DNA of 43,771 nt from Lachnospiraceae bacterium UBA7179 (GTDB lineage: Bacteria; Bacillota; Clostridia; Lachnospirales; Lachnospiraceae). A program made the position numbers and the translations under genes. The notes beneath the pieces were generated by a model. The model was given only the letters and a program-made list of their open reading frames with translations. It made no database searches and was not told the DNA's origin. The stretch lies in contig DKVL01000049.1 of NCBI GenBank assembly GCA_002491195.1, positions 1 to 43,771 of the forward strand, written 5' to 3'. Below, one piece after another: positions 15,248 to 24,274 of the stretch (its first letter is position 1; each line of letters begins with the position of its first letter).

Positions 15248-16146
15248 TAACGGCAGCCAATGTAAAGAAACATTTTGGTGAGATTGCCGCGGTGAACGAT
15301 GTCACTGTGACGATCAAAAATGGAGAAGTCTTTGGGCTCGTCGGCACGAATGGAGCCGGGAAAAGTACTTTTTTGCGCATGGCAGGCGGTGTGCTGAAGC
15401 CAGATAGCGGAACAATCCTTGTGGACGAAAAAACGGTCTATGAGAATCCGGCAGTCAAAGCGGACATTTTCTATATATCGGATGACCAGTACTTCCTACC
15501 GAATGCGACGCCGATCGATATGGCGGATTTTTACAGCGATTACTATGTATCCTTTGACAGGGTGCGGTTTGAGGATATGCTTAACAGTTTTCAGTTAAAG
15601 AAAAACAGGAAGATCAATACGTTCTCAAAAGGAATGAAAAAGCAGCTCTCTGTACTGCTTGGTGTCTGTGCAAACACGAAATATCTGTTCTGTGACGAGA
15701 CGTTTGACGGACTCGATCCTGTTATGCGTCAGGCTGTGAAGAGCATCTTTGCGGGAGAACTTGCAGAGAGGGATTTTACGCCAGTGATCGCGTCCCACAA
15801 TCTAAGAGAGCTCGAGGATATCTGTGACTGCGTTGGCATCCTTCACCAGGGCGGCGTGCTGTTGCAGAAAGATTTGGAAGAAATGAAACTGAATATCCAT
15901 AACATACAATGTGTATTTCAAAACGCACAGGAGGAGCAGGCTGCTCTTGGGCTGCTTGAAATCGTCAAGGCGGAGAGAAGGGGGACATTGAATCTGATCA
16001 CCGTTCGTGGTTCGGAGAAGGAGATTATGAATAAGATCAATTCCTTCTCACCGGTTTTGGCGGAGATTCTGCCGCTCACCCTGGAGGAGATCTTTATCAG
16101 TGAAACGGAGGTTGTCGGATATGACATCAAGAAACTTATTTTTTAA
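15244..16146 (+). CDS. ABC transporter ATP-binding protein
   Basis: A 300-residue nucleotide-binding subunit. Walker A is GTNGAGKST (residues 34-42, K40), the signature is FSKGMKKQLS, Walker B is YLFCDETFDGLD, and the switch histidine is in ASHNLRE. The C-terminal ~75 residues form the extension usual in exporter-type ATPases. The ATG at 15244 follows GGGGGAGG and overlaps the GntR stop by four bases. It should energise the permease encoded immediately downstream, with which it overlaps by 26 bases. Substrate is unknown; YtrA-linked systems usually concern envelope stress or peptide antibiotics. Confidence 0.92.
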   Translation: MITAANVKKHFGEIAAVNDVTVTIKNGEVFGLVGTNGAGKSTFLRMAGGVLKPDSGTILVDEKTVYENPAVKADIFYISDDQYFLPNATPIDMADFYSDYYVSFDRVRFEDMLNSFQLKKNRKINTFSKGMKKQLSVLLGVCANTKYLFCDETFDGLDPVMRQAVKSIFAGELAERDFTPVIASHNLRELEDICDCVGILHQGGVLLQKDLEEMKLNIHNIQCVFQNAQEEQAALGLLEIVKAERRGTLNLITVRGSEKEIMNKINSFSPVLAEILPLTLEEIFISETEVVGYDIKKLIF

Positions 16147-18301
16147 GCTAATCAAACAGGATTTGAAGAAAAGAGTATGGTGTCCGATCCTGGTATTTAT
16201 CGCGTACTTCTTAAGTCTGGAGGTGCGTCTCCTCATGGAGACAGACAAGTTTCTCAAGAATCCCGGCAGGTATCATTATGGCAGTGGAGTTTATGAAATT
16301 GCCACCTATGTGAGGGAGTATTTCTTTGGCAGAGATGCGGCGATGATGTCTGTTGTTACCTGTGCTGCTGCGTTTTTGTGCGGTATCAGCGGATATGTTT
16401 ACCTGCACTCCAGGACGCAGCTCGACACGTATCACAGTCTGCCAGTCAGCAGAACACAGCTGTTCTGGTCAAAATATGTGTCGGGAATTTTGCAGTTTTT
16501 CCTTCCTTTTGTGATACATGTGCTGATCTGTGCAGGAATTGCTGCAGGAAGGGATGCGTTTTCCATGGAAACAGTTCCCGCCATGCTGTCCTATATCGGT
16601 CTGCAGTTGGTGGTCTTTGCGGTGACTTACGCTGTGTCTGTGTTAGCGGTAGTGCTGACTGGAAATATCATTGTCAGTATCCTGGGAACTGCAATTCTGT
16701 TTGTATACAGCATGATGCTTGACATGCTTACCGGTCTGTTATTTGATCGCTTTTTTGAGACGTATATCACGTATGGGAAGCGTATTGGTATTGCGGGCAT
16801 CAGTGAGAAGATCTGGTGTTTTTCACCGCTTTCCATGATACTAAGACTGTTTTCCAGACCAGACAACAGGACGATGGAGGCGGCGGAAAAGCTATATAAA
16901 TACGACGCTTCCTATGTGTGGGTTCTGGTGATGGCAGCTGTTGTATACAGTCTGGCAGCGTATCTGCTCTACCGGCGGAGGGCCTCGGAAGCGGCTGGAA
17001 ACTCCATCGTATTTGGCGCGGCGGAGCCTGTCATCAAGACGATGGTTGTCATACCAGTTTCGTTCTTTGCAGCCGTCTTCTTCAGTGAGATTTCTCCGGA
17101 CACCGCTTTGGACAGCTGGTTTTTGTTCGGGCTTGTTTTTGGATTTGTGGTATGCAGCATTTTAATGGAAATCATCTTCCGATTGGATATCCGCGGTGCG
17201 CTGATGCATAAAAAGCAGTTCCTGTTTAATGGGGCGTGTACGGCATTGATCTTCGTCGTGCTGCGATATGATGTGCTCGGATATGATACCTATGTGCCTG
17301 CGGATTCCCAGCTGCGAAGCTGTGCCGTGTCGATTCAGGAGCTGATACCGCTGCATCAGCGTGCAGATGTGAGCGAGTTTGGATATCACTACCTGTATTC
17401 CGATGATTACCGCATGGCAAATATGGCGCTGCAAGGAAATCCAGGCGTTACGGAGCTTGCAAGGAAAGCGGCAAAGGAGCAGCTTTCCTACCGCTATTTT
17501 GATTACTATGAAGGGATCGAGGAGGATCCGGAATATATCGAAACGCAGAACAGACAGGAGCGTTATACGCAGATTAGTTTTGGATACAGGCTTCTGAATG
17601 GACAGACAATTTATCGAAGATATTATATTGATCTTGCCGATGCCGACACGGTCAGGCTTCTGTCGGACATTTTTGACGACTGTAATTATAAACTGGGTTC
17701 CACGCCGCTGTTTAATGAAAACTGGGATATTGCGCTGGACAGCGTCAGGTGTGAGAATAACTTTAAGGTTGCGGTGATTAAGCTGACGCCTGCGATGCAG
17801 GCAAAGCTGACCGAAACATATCAAAAAGAGTATACAAAGCTGACACTGGATACGGTTATGAACGTAGTTCCTGTCGGTACGATTGATTTCATGAGAACAA
17901 GTGAACACTCGAACATAAGCTATTCCGATGAAATGGTTGTGTATCCGCAGTTTGTCGAGACCATCGCACTGCTGCGGGAATATGGTTTTGATATGGAGGA
18001 AAAACTGACGGCGGACAGTGTGGAATCTGTCAGCATTCGCGATGACACGGATTATAATACAGATGAGAACGGGATTAATATGGCAGAATACAAAGACAAG
18101 GAACAGATCCAGCAGCTCCTTGATCACCTTGTCAACGATGGGATTACATCGCAGGTCCTCAGCTTTGCGAATTATCTTGACAGACAATATGATGTTGAAA
18201 TCGTATTCAATATAGACGACAGTACTTATTGTCATTATCGTTTCTTTAAGGGAAAGATGCCGGAATTCGTAAAATTATCTAAAAAAATAATTAACAAATA
18301 G
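16121..18301 (+). CDS. ABC transporter permease, ABC-2 type with large extra domain
   Basis: A 726-residue membrane protein. The ATG at 16121 follows GGAGG by nine bases and overlaps the 3' end of the ATPase gene. The N-terminal half carries hydrophobic segments near residues 16-33, 70-90, 115-140, 150-180, 185-210 and 270-290, then two more near 310-335 and 345-370, in line with ABC-2/YtrC-D type exporters. RTQLDTYHSLPVSRTQLFWSK style text between helices 2 and 3 is typical of this group, which I recognise from LPVSR. After a further segment near residue 385, the last ~330 residues are hydrophilic, rich in Asp and Tyr, and probably lie outside the membrane. The gene ends the operon. Confidence 0.88.
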   Translation: MTSRNLFFKLIKQDLKKRVWCPILVFIAYFLSLEVRLLMETDKFLKNPGRYHYGSGVYEIATYVREYFFGRDAAMMSVVTCAAAFLCGISGYVYLHSRTQLDTYHSLPVSRTQLFWSKYVSGILQFFLPFVIHVLICAGIAAGRDAFSMETVPAMLSYIGLQLVVFAVTYAVSVLAVVLTGNIIVSILGTAILFVYSMMLDMLTGLLFDRFFETYITYGKRIGIAGISEKIWCFSPLSMILRLFSRPDNRTMEAAEKLYKYDASYVWVLVMAAVVYSLAAYLLYRRRASEAAGNSIVFGAAEPVIKTMVVIPVSFFAAVFFSEISPDTALDSWFLFGLVFGFVVCSILMEIIFRLDIRGALMHKKQFLFNGACTALIFVVLRYDVLGYDTYVPADSQLRSCAVSIQELIPLHQRADVSEFGYHYLYSDDYRMANMALQGNPGVTELARKAAKEQLSYRYFDYYEGIEEDPEYIETQNRQERYTQISFGYRLLNGQTIYRRYYIDLADADTVRLLSDIFDDCNYKLGSTPLFNENWDIALDSVRCENNFKVAVIKLTPAMQAKLTETYQKEYTKLTLDTVMNVVPVGTIDFMRTSEHSNISYSDEMVVYPQFVETIALLREYGFDMEEKLTADSVESVSIRDDTDYNTDENGINMAEYKDKEQIQQLLDHLVNDGITSQVLSFANYLDRQYDVEIVFNIDDSTYCHYRFFKGKMPEFVKLSKKIINK

Positions 18302-18380
18302 TCTGTCTTGTGATAAAATATTTATATATATTTTTGTGAATAGAAAATTTATATAAATGTGTAATCAGGAGGAGAACAGG

Positions 18381-19442
18381 ATGGCAAATAAGAAATGTGT
18401 AGCCTATGTATCAACCTATACAATGGGCGACAAGCATGGCATTAAGATTTACGATGTCGATATGGAGCATGGGCGTTTTCAGGAGAAGGGCGAAGTGCAT
18501 ATCACCAATTCTTCCTACGTCACGATCTCACACAACAGAAAATATCTCTATGCGATAACAGATACAGGTGTCTGCAGCTACCGGATTCTGCCGGACGGAA
18601 ATCTGGAATTTGTCAACACGGCTTCGACAAACAGCATGAGGGGATGCTATCTCTCGACGGATTATGAGGACAAGTTCCTGTTTTGCGCAGGCTACCACGA
18701 CGGAAAGATTACAGTGCTGCACTTAGATGACAGCACGGGTGCCGTGGATGCCATCACAGACGAAGTATTCCACAGAGGGCTTGGGAGTATCGCAGAGAGA
18801 AGCTACAGACCGCATATCAGCTGTGTCAAAATGACAAGGGACAACAAGTATCTGTGTGCGGCGGACCTTGGGATTGACTATGTGAATATCTACCGTCTTG
18901 ACCACGAGAGGGGGATTTTAAGACAGGTGGATATTATCCGGTGCGATATTGATTCTGCTCCGAGACATCTTAAGTTTTCGGAGGACGGGCGTTTCCTGTA
19001 TATTGTCAGCGAGATGAAAAACTGCATTGATGTATATCATTACTATGAGGAGGACAATGTACCTTATTTTGATCTGGTTCAGACGATACCGACTTCGGAC
19101 AATTTTGAAGTGAAAGGCGTTGCGGCGAGCGCGCTCAATATCTCTGATGATGGCAGATACATCCTGACATCGACTGCGGGTGATAACTGTGTCTCCCTGT
19201 TCCAGATTAATCAGGAAACCGGGGAACTGTCGCGGCTGTTTTATCTCCCGGTGAGCGGCGAGTATCCCAAAGATGCCGCGCTGTTTCCAGACAACAGGCA
19301 TCTGATCAGCTTAAATCATGAGTCCAACACGATGACATTCTTCCGCGTTGATTACGATCATAATTATATGGTAATGAATGGCAAGGAGATTGAGATCAAT
19401 CAGGCGAACTGTATCATCTTTCATCAACTTTCGGACGAATAA
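18381..19442 (+). CDS. Lactonase-family beta-propeller protein (YbhE/Pgl-like)
   Basis: A 353-residue seven-bladed propeller of the YbhE type, whose known members are 6-phosphogluconolactonases. The signs are blade repeats such as HNRKYLYAITDTGVCSYRI, SEDGRFLYIVSEMKNCIDVY and SDDGRYILTSTAGDNCVSLF, and a PRHLKFSEDGRF motif. No signal peptide, so cytoplasmic. The ATG at 18381 lies eight bases after AGGAGG; an upstream in-frame ATG at 18357 has none. No other pentose phosphate gene is near, so whether it truly acts on 6-phosphogluconolactone or is a relative with another substrate is open. It converges on aroC with a shared terminator. Confidence 0.82.
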   Translation: MANKKCVAYVSTYTMGDKHGIKIYDVDMEHGRFQEKGEVHITNSSYVTISHNRKYLYAITDTGVCSYRILPDGNLEFVNTASTNSMRGCYLSTDYEDKFLFCAGYHDGKITVLHLDDSTGAVDAITDEVFHRGLGSIAERSYRPHISCVKMTRDNKYLCAADLGIDYVNIYRLDHERGILRQVDIIRCDIDSAPRHLKFSEDGRFLYIVSEMKNCIDVYHYYEEDNVPYFDLVQTIPTSDNFEVKGVAASALNISDDGRYILTSTAGDNCVSLFQINQETGELSRLFYLPVSGEYPKDAALFPDNRHLISLNHESNTMTFFRVDYDHNYMVMNGKEIEINQANCIIFHQLSDE

Positions 19443-19452
19443 GGAATAAAAT

Positions 19453-19480
19453 AAAAAGTGGCTTTAGCCACTTTTTATTT
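19453..19480. terminator. Bidirectional terminator, lactonase gene / aroC
   Basis: AAAAAGTGGC (19453-19462), loop TTTA, GCCACTTTTT (19467-19476), followed by ATTT. The A and T flanks make it work on both strands; its right part overlaps the last aroC codon. Confidence 0.88.
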
Positions 19481-20599
19481 TATATAAAATTGTTTGATCT
19501 TGTCAATTCTTGAAGTCATATTTTGCAGAAGCAGGTCGAGTACAGTGATTGCTGTCATGGATTCCACGACGACAACTGCTCTTGGAACGATGATGGGATC
19601 GTGGCGGCCTTTGATCTGCACAGTAATATTTTCACCGTCCCTGTTTACAGTATCCTGTTTCTGGAAGATCGATGGCGTAGGCTTAAAATGCGCGCGCAGT
19701 ATGATTTCAGAGCCGTCGCTGATGCCCCCAAGGATGCCGCCGGCATGGTTGGTAGTTTTCGTTATTTTATGATTAACATTGTCATTCATACGGAAGCTGT
19801 CATTGTTCGAGGAACCGTTTGCGGAGGATACCTTTACGCCGTCCCCGATCTCAAATGCCTTGACTGCACCGATCGACATGATTGCCTTTGCAAGATTGGC
19901 ATCTAATTTTTCAAACACTGGTTCTCCGACCCCGGCGGGCATATTGGAAACACGACAGGCGATGATCCCGCCAGCGGAGTCAAGGTTTTCCATGCATTGT
20001 TTTAGATAGGCCTCTGCTTTCAGGGAAGTCTCTTTGTCAGGCATACCGGTTGGATTATTTCTTGCCTCGTTGATGTCCAACAGTTCCAGAGGGCATTGCG
20101 GATCTGGAATCTCAATGCCGCCGATTGCCTGCGTGTAGGCTGTGACAGTGATGCCAAGTTCAGCCAGAAGTTTTGCAGCGATGGCACCGGCGGCAACGCG
20201 CCCGATGGTCTCACGCCCGGAAGAGCGTCCGCCGCCGCGATAATCCCGAAAGCCATACTTCTCGTCAAAGGTATAGTCCGCATGTCCAGGACGGTAGTAG
20301 GAAGCAATCTCACTGTAATCAGAAGATTTTTGCGACGTGTTGCGCACGAGCATGGATAGGGGCGTGCCTGTTGTTTTTCCCTCAAAAATACCCGATAGGA
20401 TTTCCACGCTGTCTGATTCGTTCCGCTGTGTCGCATAGCGGGAAACGCCTGGCTTTCGCCTGTCGAGAAATGACTGTATATCCGCCTCGTTTAATGCAAG
20501 ACCGGCGGGGCATCCGTCGACGACGACGCCGATGCCAGGACCGTGGGATTCTCCCCATGTCGTGATTTTAAATAGATTGCCAAATGTTGAACCTGCCAT
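19475..20599 (-). CDS. aroC: Chorismate synthase
   Basis: A 374-residue enzyme converting 5-enolpyruvylshikimate 3-phosphate to chorismate with reduced FMN, the last common step of aromatic amino-acid synthesis. Family signatures are all visible: GNLFKITTWGESHGPGIG at the N-terminus, YRPGHADYTFDEKYG, RDYRGGGRSSGRET, and the late NHAGGILGGISDG and KPTPSI motifs. The ATG at 20599 is chosen because AAAGGA lies about seven bases upstream and the protein then starts MAGSTFGN as usual; an in-frame ATG eight codons earlier has no ribosome site. It appears monocistronic here; no other aro gene is in the window. Confidence 0.96.
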   Translation of the reverse strand: MAGSTFGNLFKITTWGESHGPGIGVVVDGCPAGLALNEADIQSFLDRRKPGVSRYATQRNESDSVEILSGIFEGKTTGTPLSMLVRNTSQKSSDYSEIASYYRPGHADYTFDEKYGFRDYRGGGRSSGRETIGRVAAGAIAAKLLAELGITVTAYTQAIGGIEIPDPQCPLELLDINEARNNPTGMPDKETSLKAEAYLKQCMENLDSAGGIIACRVSNMPAGVGEPVFEKLDANLAKAIMSIGAVKAFEIGDGVKVSSANGSSNNDSFRMNDNVNHKITKTTNHAGGILGGISDGSEIILRAHFKPTPSIFQKQDTVNRDGENITVQIKGRHDPIIVPRAVVVVESMTAITVLDLLLQNMTSRIDKIKQFYIK

Positions 20600-21017
20600 G
20601 ATTATTTCCTTTCTTGATTTCAATTTGTTTTATGCCAGAGTGTGTTTGAAACATGTTCTGATTCGCTTGATCATTACGGAACGAACAGGAAGTAAATTTT
20701 TTGTTAATTTTTTTGAAAATAGTAGTTGCATTTAAGGACTATAACATTTAATATTATAAGTGTAACAGATACAAAAATCAAGGAGCAGTAATTTATTAAA
20801 ATAACATCAAACCAGACTGTAAAATTTTTTATATTTTTATGCAAAATAATAATGCAAAATGAAAAGTATTATGTTATGATTAGGTACATATGGTGATGTG
20901 TATTGTGCATATTGCATTACTTGAAGAATGATCATTAACGAGCTGGCGATAAATAGTCTGTTTAGATTATCGCCAGTATTTAGGAACTGTAGAAAGACAA
21001 ATTGAGGATGAGACATA
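20600..21017. promoter_or_regulatory. AT-rich divergent intergenic region with hairpin leader
   Basis: About 420 bases between the divergent aroC and the M15 peptidase gene without a convincing gene. A -10-like TATGAT at 20875-20880 has only a weak -35. Downstream of it, in the presumed leader of the peptidase gene, lies a perfect ten-base-pair inverted repeat CTGGCGATAA (20943-20952) / TTATCGCCAG (20967-20976). It has no T-run, so it is a candidate operator or RNA structure rather than a terminator. Confidence 0.45.
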
Positions 21018-22055
21018 ATGAAGAGAACATGGAAGGACAACCTTACAGCAAAAATGCGGCAGCAGATCAAAGATCATAAACGGCTGAAACTGCCGATCAC
21101 AGTAGGCATGGTACTTGTCACTCTGCTTTATAATATTGTTTTTTATTTTGTGTATAATACAAAGCGCTTTGCCAGCGTTTTGGTTATCTTAATCTTTTTC
21201 TTTGTCAGCAGCAGTTTTTCTTTTCTGACGGAAGCAGACAATATAGAATTGATCTATGAATCGGAGTGGGCTGAGATTCAGGAGAGTTATGAGTATGCGC
21301 CTACAACGTTTCATATTCGCGAGGAAAAGGTGCTGGATGATGATGATGTCATGGAAGGCTATGATAATGAGGAATTGAATGTATCTGCTGACGAGATCGA
21401 TCAGTATTCGCTGGATGATATCCGGGAGGCAAGTGCGGCAAGCAAAGGAATCAGCAGTACATATGCATCGACAACCACACAACTGTCAAAAGACGATTGG
21501 CAGCTGGTTCTTGTCAATAAACAGCATCCTGTTCCGGAGGATTACACTGTGACGCTTGGTCAAATTAAGGGTTCCATGAAGTGTGATGTCCGCATTCTGG
21601 ATGATCTTATGGATATGATGCAGGCGGCAAAAGCAGACGGCATCAAACTTGTAGTCTGCTCCCCATACAGGGATTACAACAGACAGACGGTCTTGTTTGA
21701 CCGCAAGATTGATTATTATATGGAAGAAGGGCACTCGTATATGGAGGCTTATAAGCTGGCGTCTATGACAGTGACAGTTCCGGGTGCGAGTGAACACCAG
21801 ATCGGATTAGCGCTGGATATTGTCAGCACGACCTATTCTGGTCTGGAGATTGGTTTTGGCGAGACCACAGCGGGCAAGTGGCTTAAGGAGCACTGTGACG
21901 AGTATGGGTTTATTCTCCGGTATCCGGAGGGGAAAGAGTATATTACAGGGATCCAGTACGAACCGTGGCATTTCCGGTATGTCGGAAAAGAAGCGGCGAA
22001 ACAGATTATGGAACGGGATATTACGCTCGAGGAATTTGTTGAGGAGCTGGAATAA
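21018..22055 (+). CDS. M15-family D,D-carboxypeptidase (VanY/DacY-like), membrane anchored
   Basis: A 345-residue peptidoglycan hydrolase. Two hydrophobic segments (about 26-46 and 52-70) anchor it, an acidic linker (about 100-140) follows, and the C-terminal half is the catalytic domain that trims D-Ala from peptidoglycan stems. The zinc site is visible: H260 and D267 in ASEHQIGLALD, and H318 in EPWHFRYVG, with the catalytic E315; SPYRDYNRQ (215-223) is the usual substrate-side motif. GAGGATGAGACATA before the ATG gives a ribosome site. The downstream tgt gene starts 14 bases after the stop and probably shares the transcript. Confidence 0.9.
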   Translation: MKRTWKDNLTAKMRQQIKDHKRLKLPITVGMVLVTLLYNIVFYFVYNTKRFASVLVILIFFFVSSSFSFLTEADNIELIYESEWAEIQESYEYAPTTFHIREEKVLDDDDVMEGYDNEELNVSADEIDQYSLDDIREASAASKGISSTYASTTTQLSKDDWQLVLVNKQHPVPEDYTVTLGQIKGSMKCDVRILDDLMDMMQAAKADGIKLVVCSPYRDYNRQTVLFDRKIDYYMEEGHSYMEAYKLASMTVTVPGASEHQIGLALDIVSTTYSGLEIGFGETTAGKWLKEHCDEYGFILRYPEGKEYITGIQYEPWHFRYVGKEAAKQIMERDITLEEFVEELE

Positions 22056-22069
22056 TAAGGGTAATAAGA

Positions 22070-23221
22070 ATGTATAAGTTGTTAAAGCAGGAGGGGCGCG
22101 CCAAGCGTGCGGAGGTCACTACCGTTCACGGCACGATTCAGACTCCGGTATTTATGAATGTTGGCACAGTCGCGGCAATTAAAGGCGCTGTATCCACAGC
22201 TGACTTAGAAGAAATTGGTACACAGGTGGAGCTCTCTAACACCTATCATCTCCATGTCCGGACAGGCGATGAGACGATTAAAAAATTAGGCGGGCTCCAT
22301 AAATTTATGTCTTGGAACAGACCAATATTAACAGATTCCGGTGGGTTTCAGGTCTTTTCTCTGGCTGGACTTCGCAAGATCAAGGAGGAAGGCGTGTATT
22401 TCAACTCCCATATAGATGGCAGAAAGATTTTTATGGGACCAGAGGAGAGTATGCAGATTCAGTCCAATCTTGCCTCCACGATTGCCATGGCATTTGACGA
22501 GTGTGCGCCCAGCAAGGCGGACAGGCAGTATGTCGTTGACTCCGTGGAACGCACGACGCGCTGGCTCGAGCGGTGCAAAAAGGAGATGACACGGCTCAAT
22601 TCCCTTGAAGATACCATCAATAAGGATCAGATGTTGTTTGGTATCAATCAGGGCGCGGTCTATGAGGATATCCGGATTGAACATGCAAAGCGGATTGCTG
22701 AGATGGATCTGGACGGATATGCTGTCGGAGGACTGGCAGTGGGAGAAACGCATGAGGAGATGTATCATATTTTGGAGGAGACAGTTCCGTTTCTACCGAA
22801 AGACAAGCCGACTTATTTGATGGGTGTTGGTACGCCGGCAAATATTTTGGAGGGTGTAGCGCGGGGAATTGACTTTTTTGACTGCGTGTATCCGACTAGA
22901 AACGGGAGACACGGACATCTCTATACCAATCAGGGCAAGATCAATCTCTTTAATGCCAGATATGAGCTGGATGACAGACCAATTGAGGAGGGATGTGGTT
23001 GTCCAGCTTGCCGGAGATACTCAAGGGCTTATATCCGGCACCTTTTGAAGGCGAAGGAAATGCTTGGTCTGCGTCTCTGTGTGCTCCATAATCTCTATTT
23101 TTATAATACGATGATGACGGAAATCAGGGATGCGCTTGATGCAGGCGAGTTTGCGGCATATAAGAAGCGGAAACTTGAAGGTATGCAGGCGACAGTTTCC
23201 CAGAGCGGAATGGATTTGTAA
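22070..23221 (+). CDS. tgt: tRNA-guanine transglycosylase
   Basis: A 383-residue enzyme that exchanges guanine 34 for preQ1 in tRNAs with GUN anticodons (queuosine pathway). D89 in TDSGGFQVFS and the nucleophile D271 in GIDFFDCVYPTRNGRHG are in place, as is the substrate motif GINQGAVYEDIR and the zinc site beginning CGCPACRRYSRAYIRHL. Length is as expected for the bacterial enzyme. It follows the M15 peptidase by 14 bases with AAGGG upstream of the ATG. yajC downstream has its own promoter; the tgt-yajC neighbourhood is common in bacteria. Confidence 0.96.
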   Translation: MYKLLKQEGRAKRAEVTTVHGTIQTPVFMNVGTVAAIKGAVSTADLEEIGTQVELSNTYHLHVRTGDETIKKLGGLHKFMSWNRPILTDSGGFQVFSLAGLRKIKEEGVYFNSHIDGRKIFMGPEESMQIQSNLASTIAMAFDECAPSKADRQYVVDSVERTTRWLERCKKEMTRLNSLEDTINKDQMLFGINQGAVYEDIRIEHAKRIAEMDLDGYAVGGLAVGETHEEMYHILEETVPFLPKDKPTYLMGVGTPANILEGVARGIDFFDCVYPTRNGRHGHLYTNQGKINLFNARYELDDRPIEEGCGCPACRRYSRAYIRHLLKAKEMLGLRLCVLHNLYFYNTMMTEIRDALDAGEFAAYKKRKLEGMQATVSQSGMDL

Positions 23222-23245
23222 TCGACATTTTTATAAATATTTTAC

Positions 23246-23274
23246 TTGAAGAATTGGAAAATCTTGTGTATGAT
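23246..23274 (+). promoter_or_regulatory. Promoter of yajC
   Basis: TTGAAG at 23246-23251, 17-base spacer, TATGAT at 23269-23274. Confidence 0.65.
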
Positions 23275-23343
23275 ATATACTATGTGTTTTAAGGCACAAT
23301 CATTTTTGATGGATCTCAAATTTGTTAGGAGGAATAATTGAAT

Positions 23344-23670
23344 ATGAATTTATTATTGGCAGAAGCAGATGCGGCAACAGCAGGACAAGGTGCTGCAAGT
23401 ATGATATCACTCGTTGCGATGTTGGTATTTTGGTTTGGTATTATGTATTTTCTGATGATTCGTCCTCAGAGAAAAGAGCAGAAGAAAAAGGCCGCGCTTG
23501 TCAATTCGGTAGAGGTTGGCGACAGTATTCTGACTACCAGTGGGTTTTATGGTATCGTTATTGATGTCACTGATGAGGATGTCATCGTGGAGTTCGGTAA
23601 CAACAAGAATTGTCGTATTCCGATGAAGAAGACAGCAATCGAACAGGTTGAGAAACCGGACAATGAATAA
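23344..23670 (+). CDS. yajC: Preprotein translocase subunit YajC
   Basis: A 108-residue single-span membrane protein, accessory to SecDF in protein export. After a short N-terminal part, residues ~20-40 form the membrane helix (SLVAMLVFWFGIMYFLMI) followed at once by the hallmark RPQRKEQKK and the cytoplasmic GDSILTTSGFYGIVIDV domain. The start is uncertain: AGGAGG (23327-23332) lies 11 bases before this ATG and five bases before an in-frame TTG at 23338, which would add two residues. The secD/secF genes are not adjacent. A clear terminator follows. Confidence 0.93.
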   Translation: MNLLLAEADAATAGQGAASMISLVAMLVFWFGIMYFLMIRPQRKEQKKKAALVNSVEVGDSILTTSGFYGIVIDVTDEDVIVEFGNNKNCRIPMKKTAIEQVEKPDNE

Positions 23671-23685
23671 GAACTGGATCAAAAG

Positions 23686-23712
23686 TCTCCTGAGATTTCG
23701 GGAGATTTTTTT
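23686..23712 (+). terminator. Intrinsic terminator after yajC
   Basis: TCTCCTGA (23686-23693), loop GATT, TCGGGAGA (23698-23705) with one G-T wobble, then seven T. Confidence 0.88.
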
Positions 23713-23738
23713 CATAAATTTTATGGAGGGAGCTGCAT

Positions 23739-24272
23739 ATGTTTTACATGGATGGACAGATCTTGCTTTTTATTCAGGAGCATGTACGAAACCCATTATG
23801 CGATGTCTTTTTCAAGACGATCACGCATTTGGGGGATGCGGGCATTTTCTGGATTCTTTTGACAGTCGTGCTACTGTGTTTCCAACAGACTCGAAGGGCA
23901 GGGATTTATTCCGCATGTGCTTTGACTGCATCACTGATTGTCAATAATCTGATTCTCAAAAACCTGTTTGGAAGAATCAGACCGTATGAACTGGTGGAAG
24001 GTCTGCAGTGTATTGTTGCACCAGCGTATGATGCATCTTTTCCGTCTGGACATACTGGAGCCAGCTTTGCCTCTGCAGTTGCTATATATCAACAGATCCC
24101 AAGAAAATTTGCCATTTCGTTTCTTGTACTGGCGTTTCTTATCGCTTTTTCCAGGCTATATGTCGGAATCCATTATCCGACAGATGTTCTGGCCGGAATT
24201 GTGACGGGAAGTAGTATCGGCGTACTTGTGAACGTTGTTGGTAATAGAGTAAATAGTTTCAGAAAGGTATAA
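23739..24272 (+). CDS. PAP2-family lipid phosphatase
   Basis: A 177-residue membrane phosphatase of the type 2 phosphatidic acid phosphatase superfamily, which includes undecaprenyl pyrophosphate phosphatases. The three-part signature is complete: K74-x6-R81-P82 in KNLFGRIRP, P102-S-G-H105 in FPSGHTG, and S138-R139 with H145 and D149 in SRLYVGIHYPTD. About five membrane helices. GGAGGG lies eight bases before the ATG. The following NlpC/P60 gene begins two bases after the stop, so the two are cotranscribed, which suggests a cell-wall role such as recycling the lipid carrier. Confidence 0.9.
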   Translation: MFYMDGQILLFIQEHVRNPLCDVFFKTITHLGDAGIFWILLTVVLLCFQQTRRAGIYSACALTASLIVNNLILKNLFGRIRPYELVEGLQCIVAPAYDASFPSGHTGASFASAVAIYQQIPRKFAISFLVLAFLIAFSRLYVGIHYPTDVLAGIVTGSSIGVLVNVVGNRVNSFRKV

Positions 24273-24274
24273 AA

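Noticed and set aside
17162..18235. 357-codon minus-strand frame opposite the permease
   Set aside because: Fully antisense to a gene in a well-formed operon; composition is that of a shadow frame.
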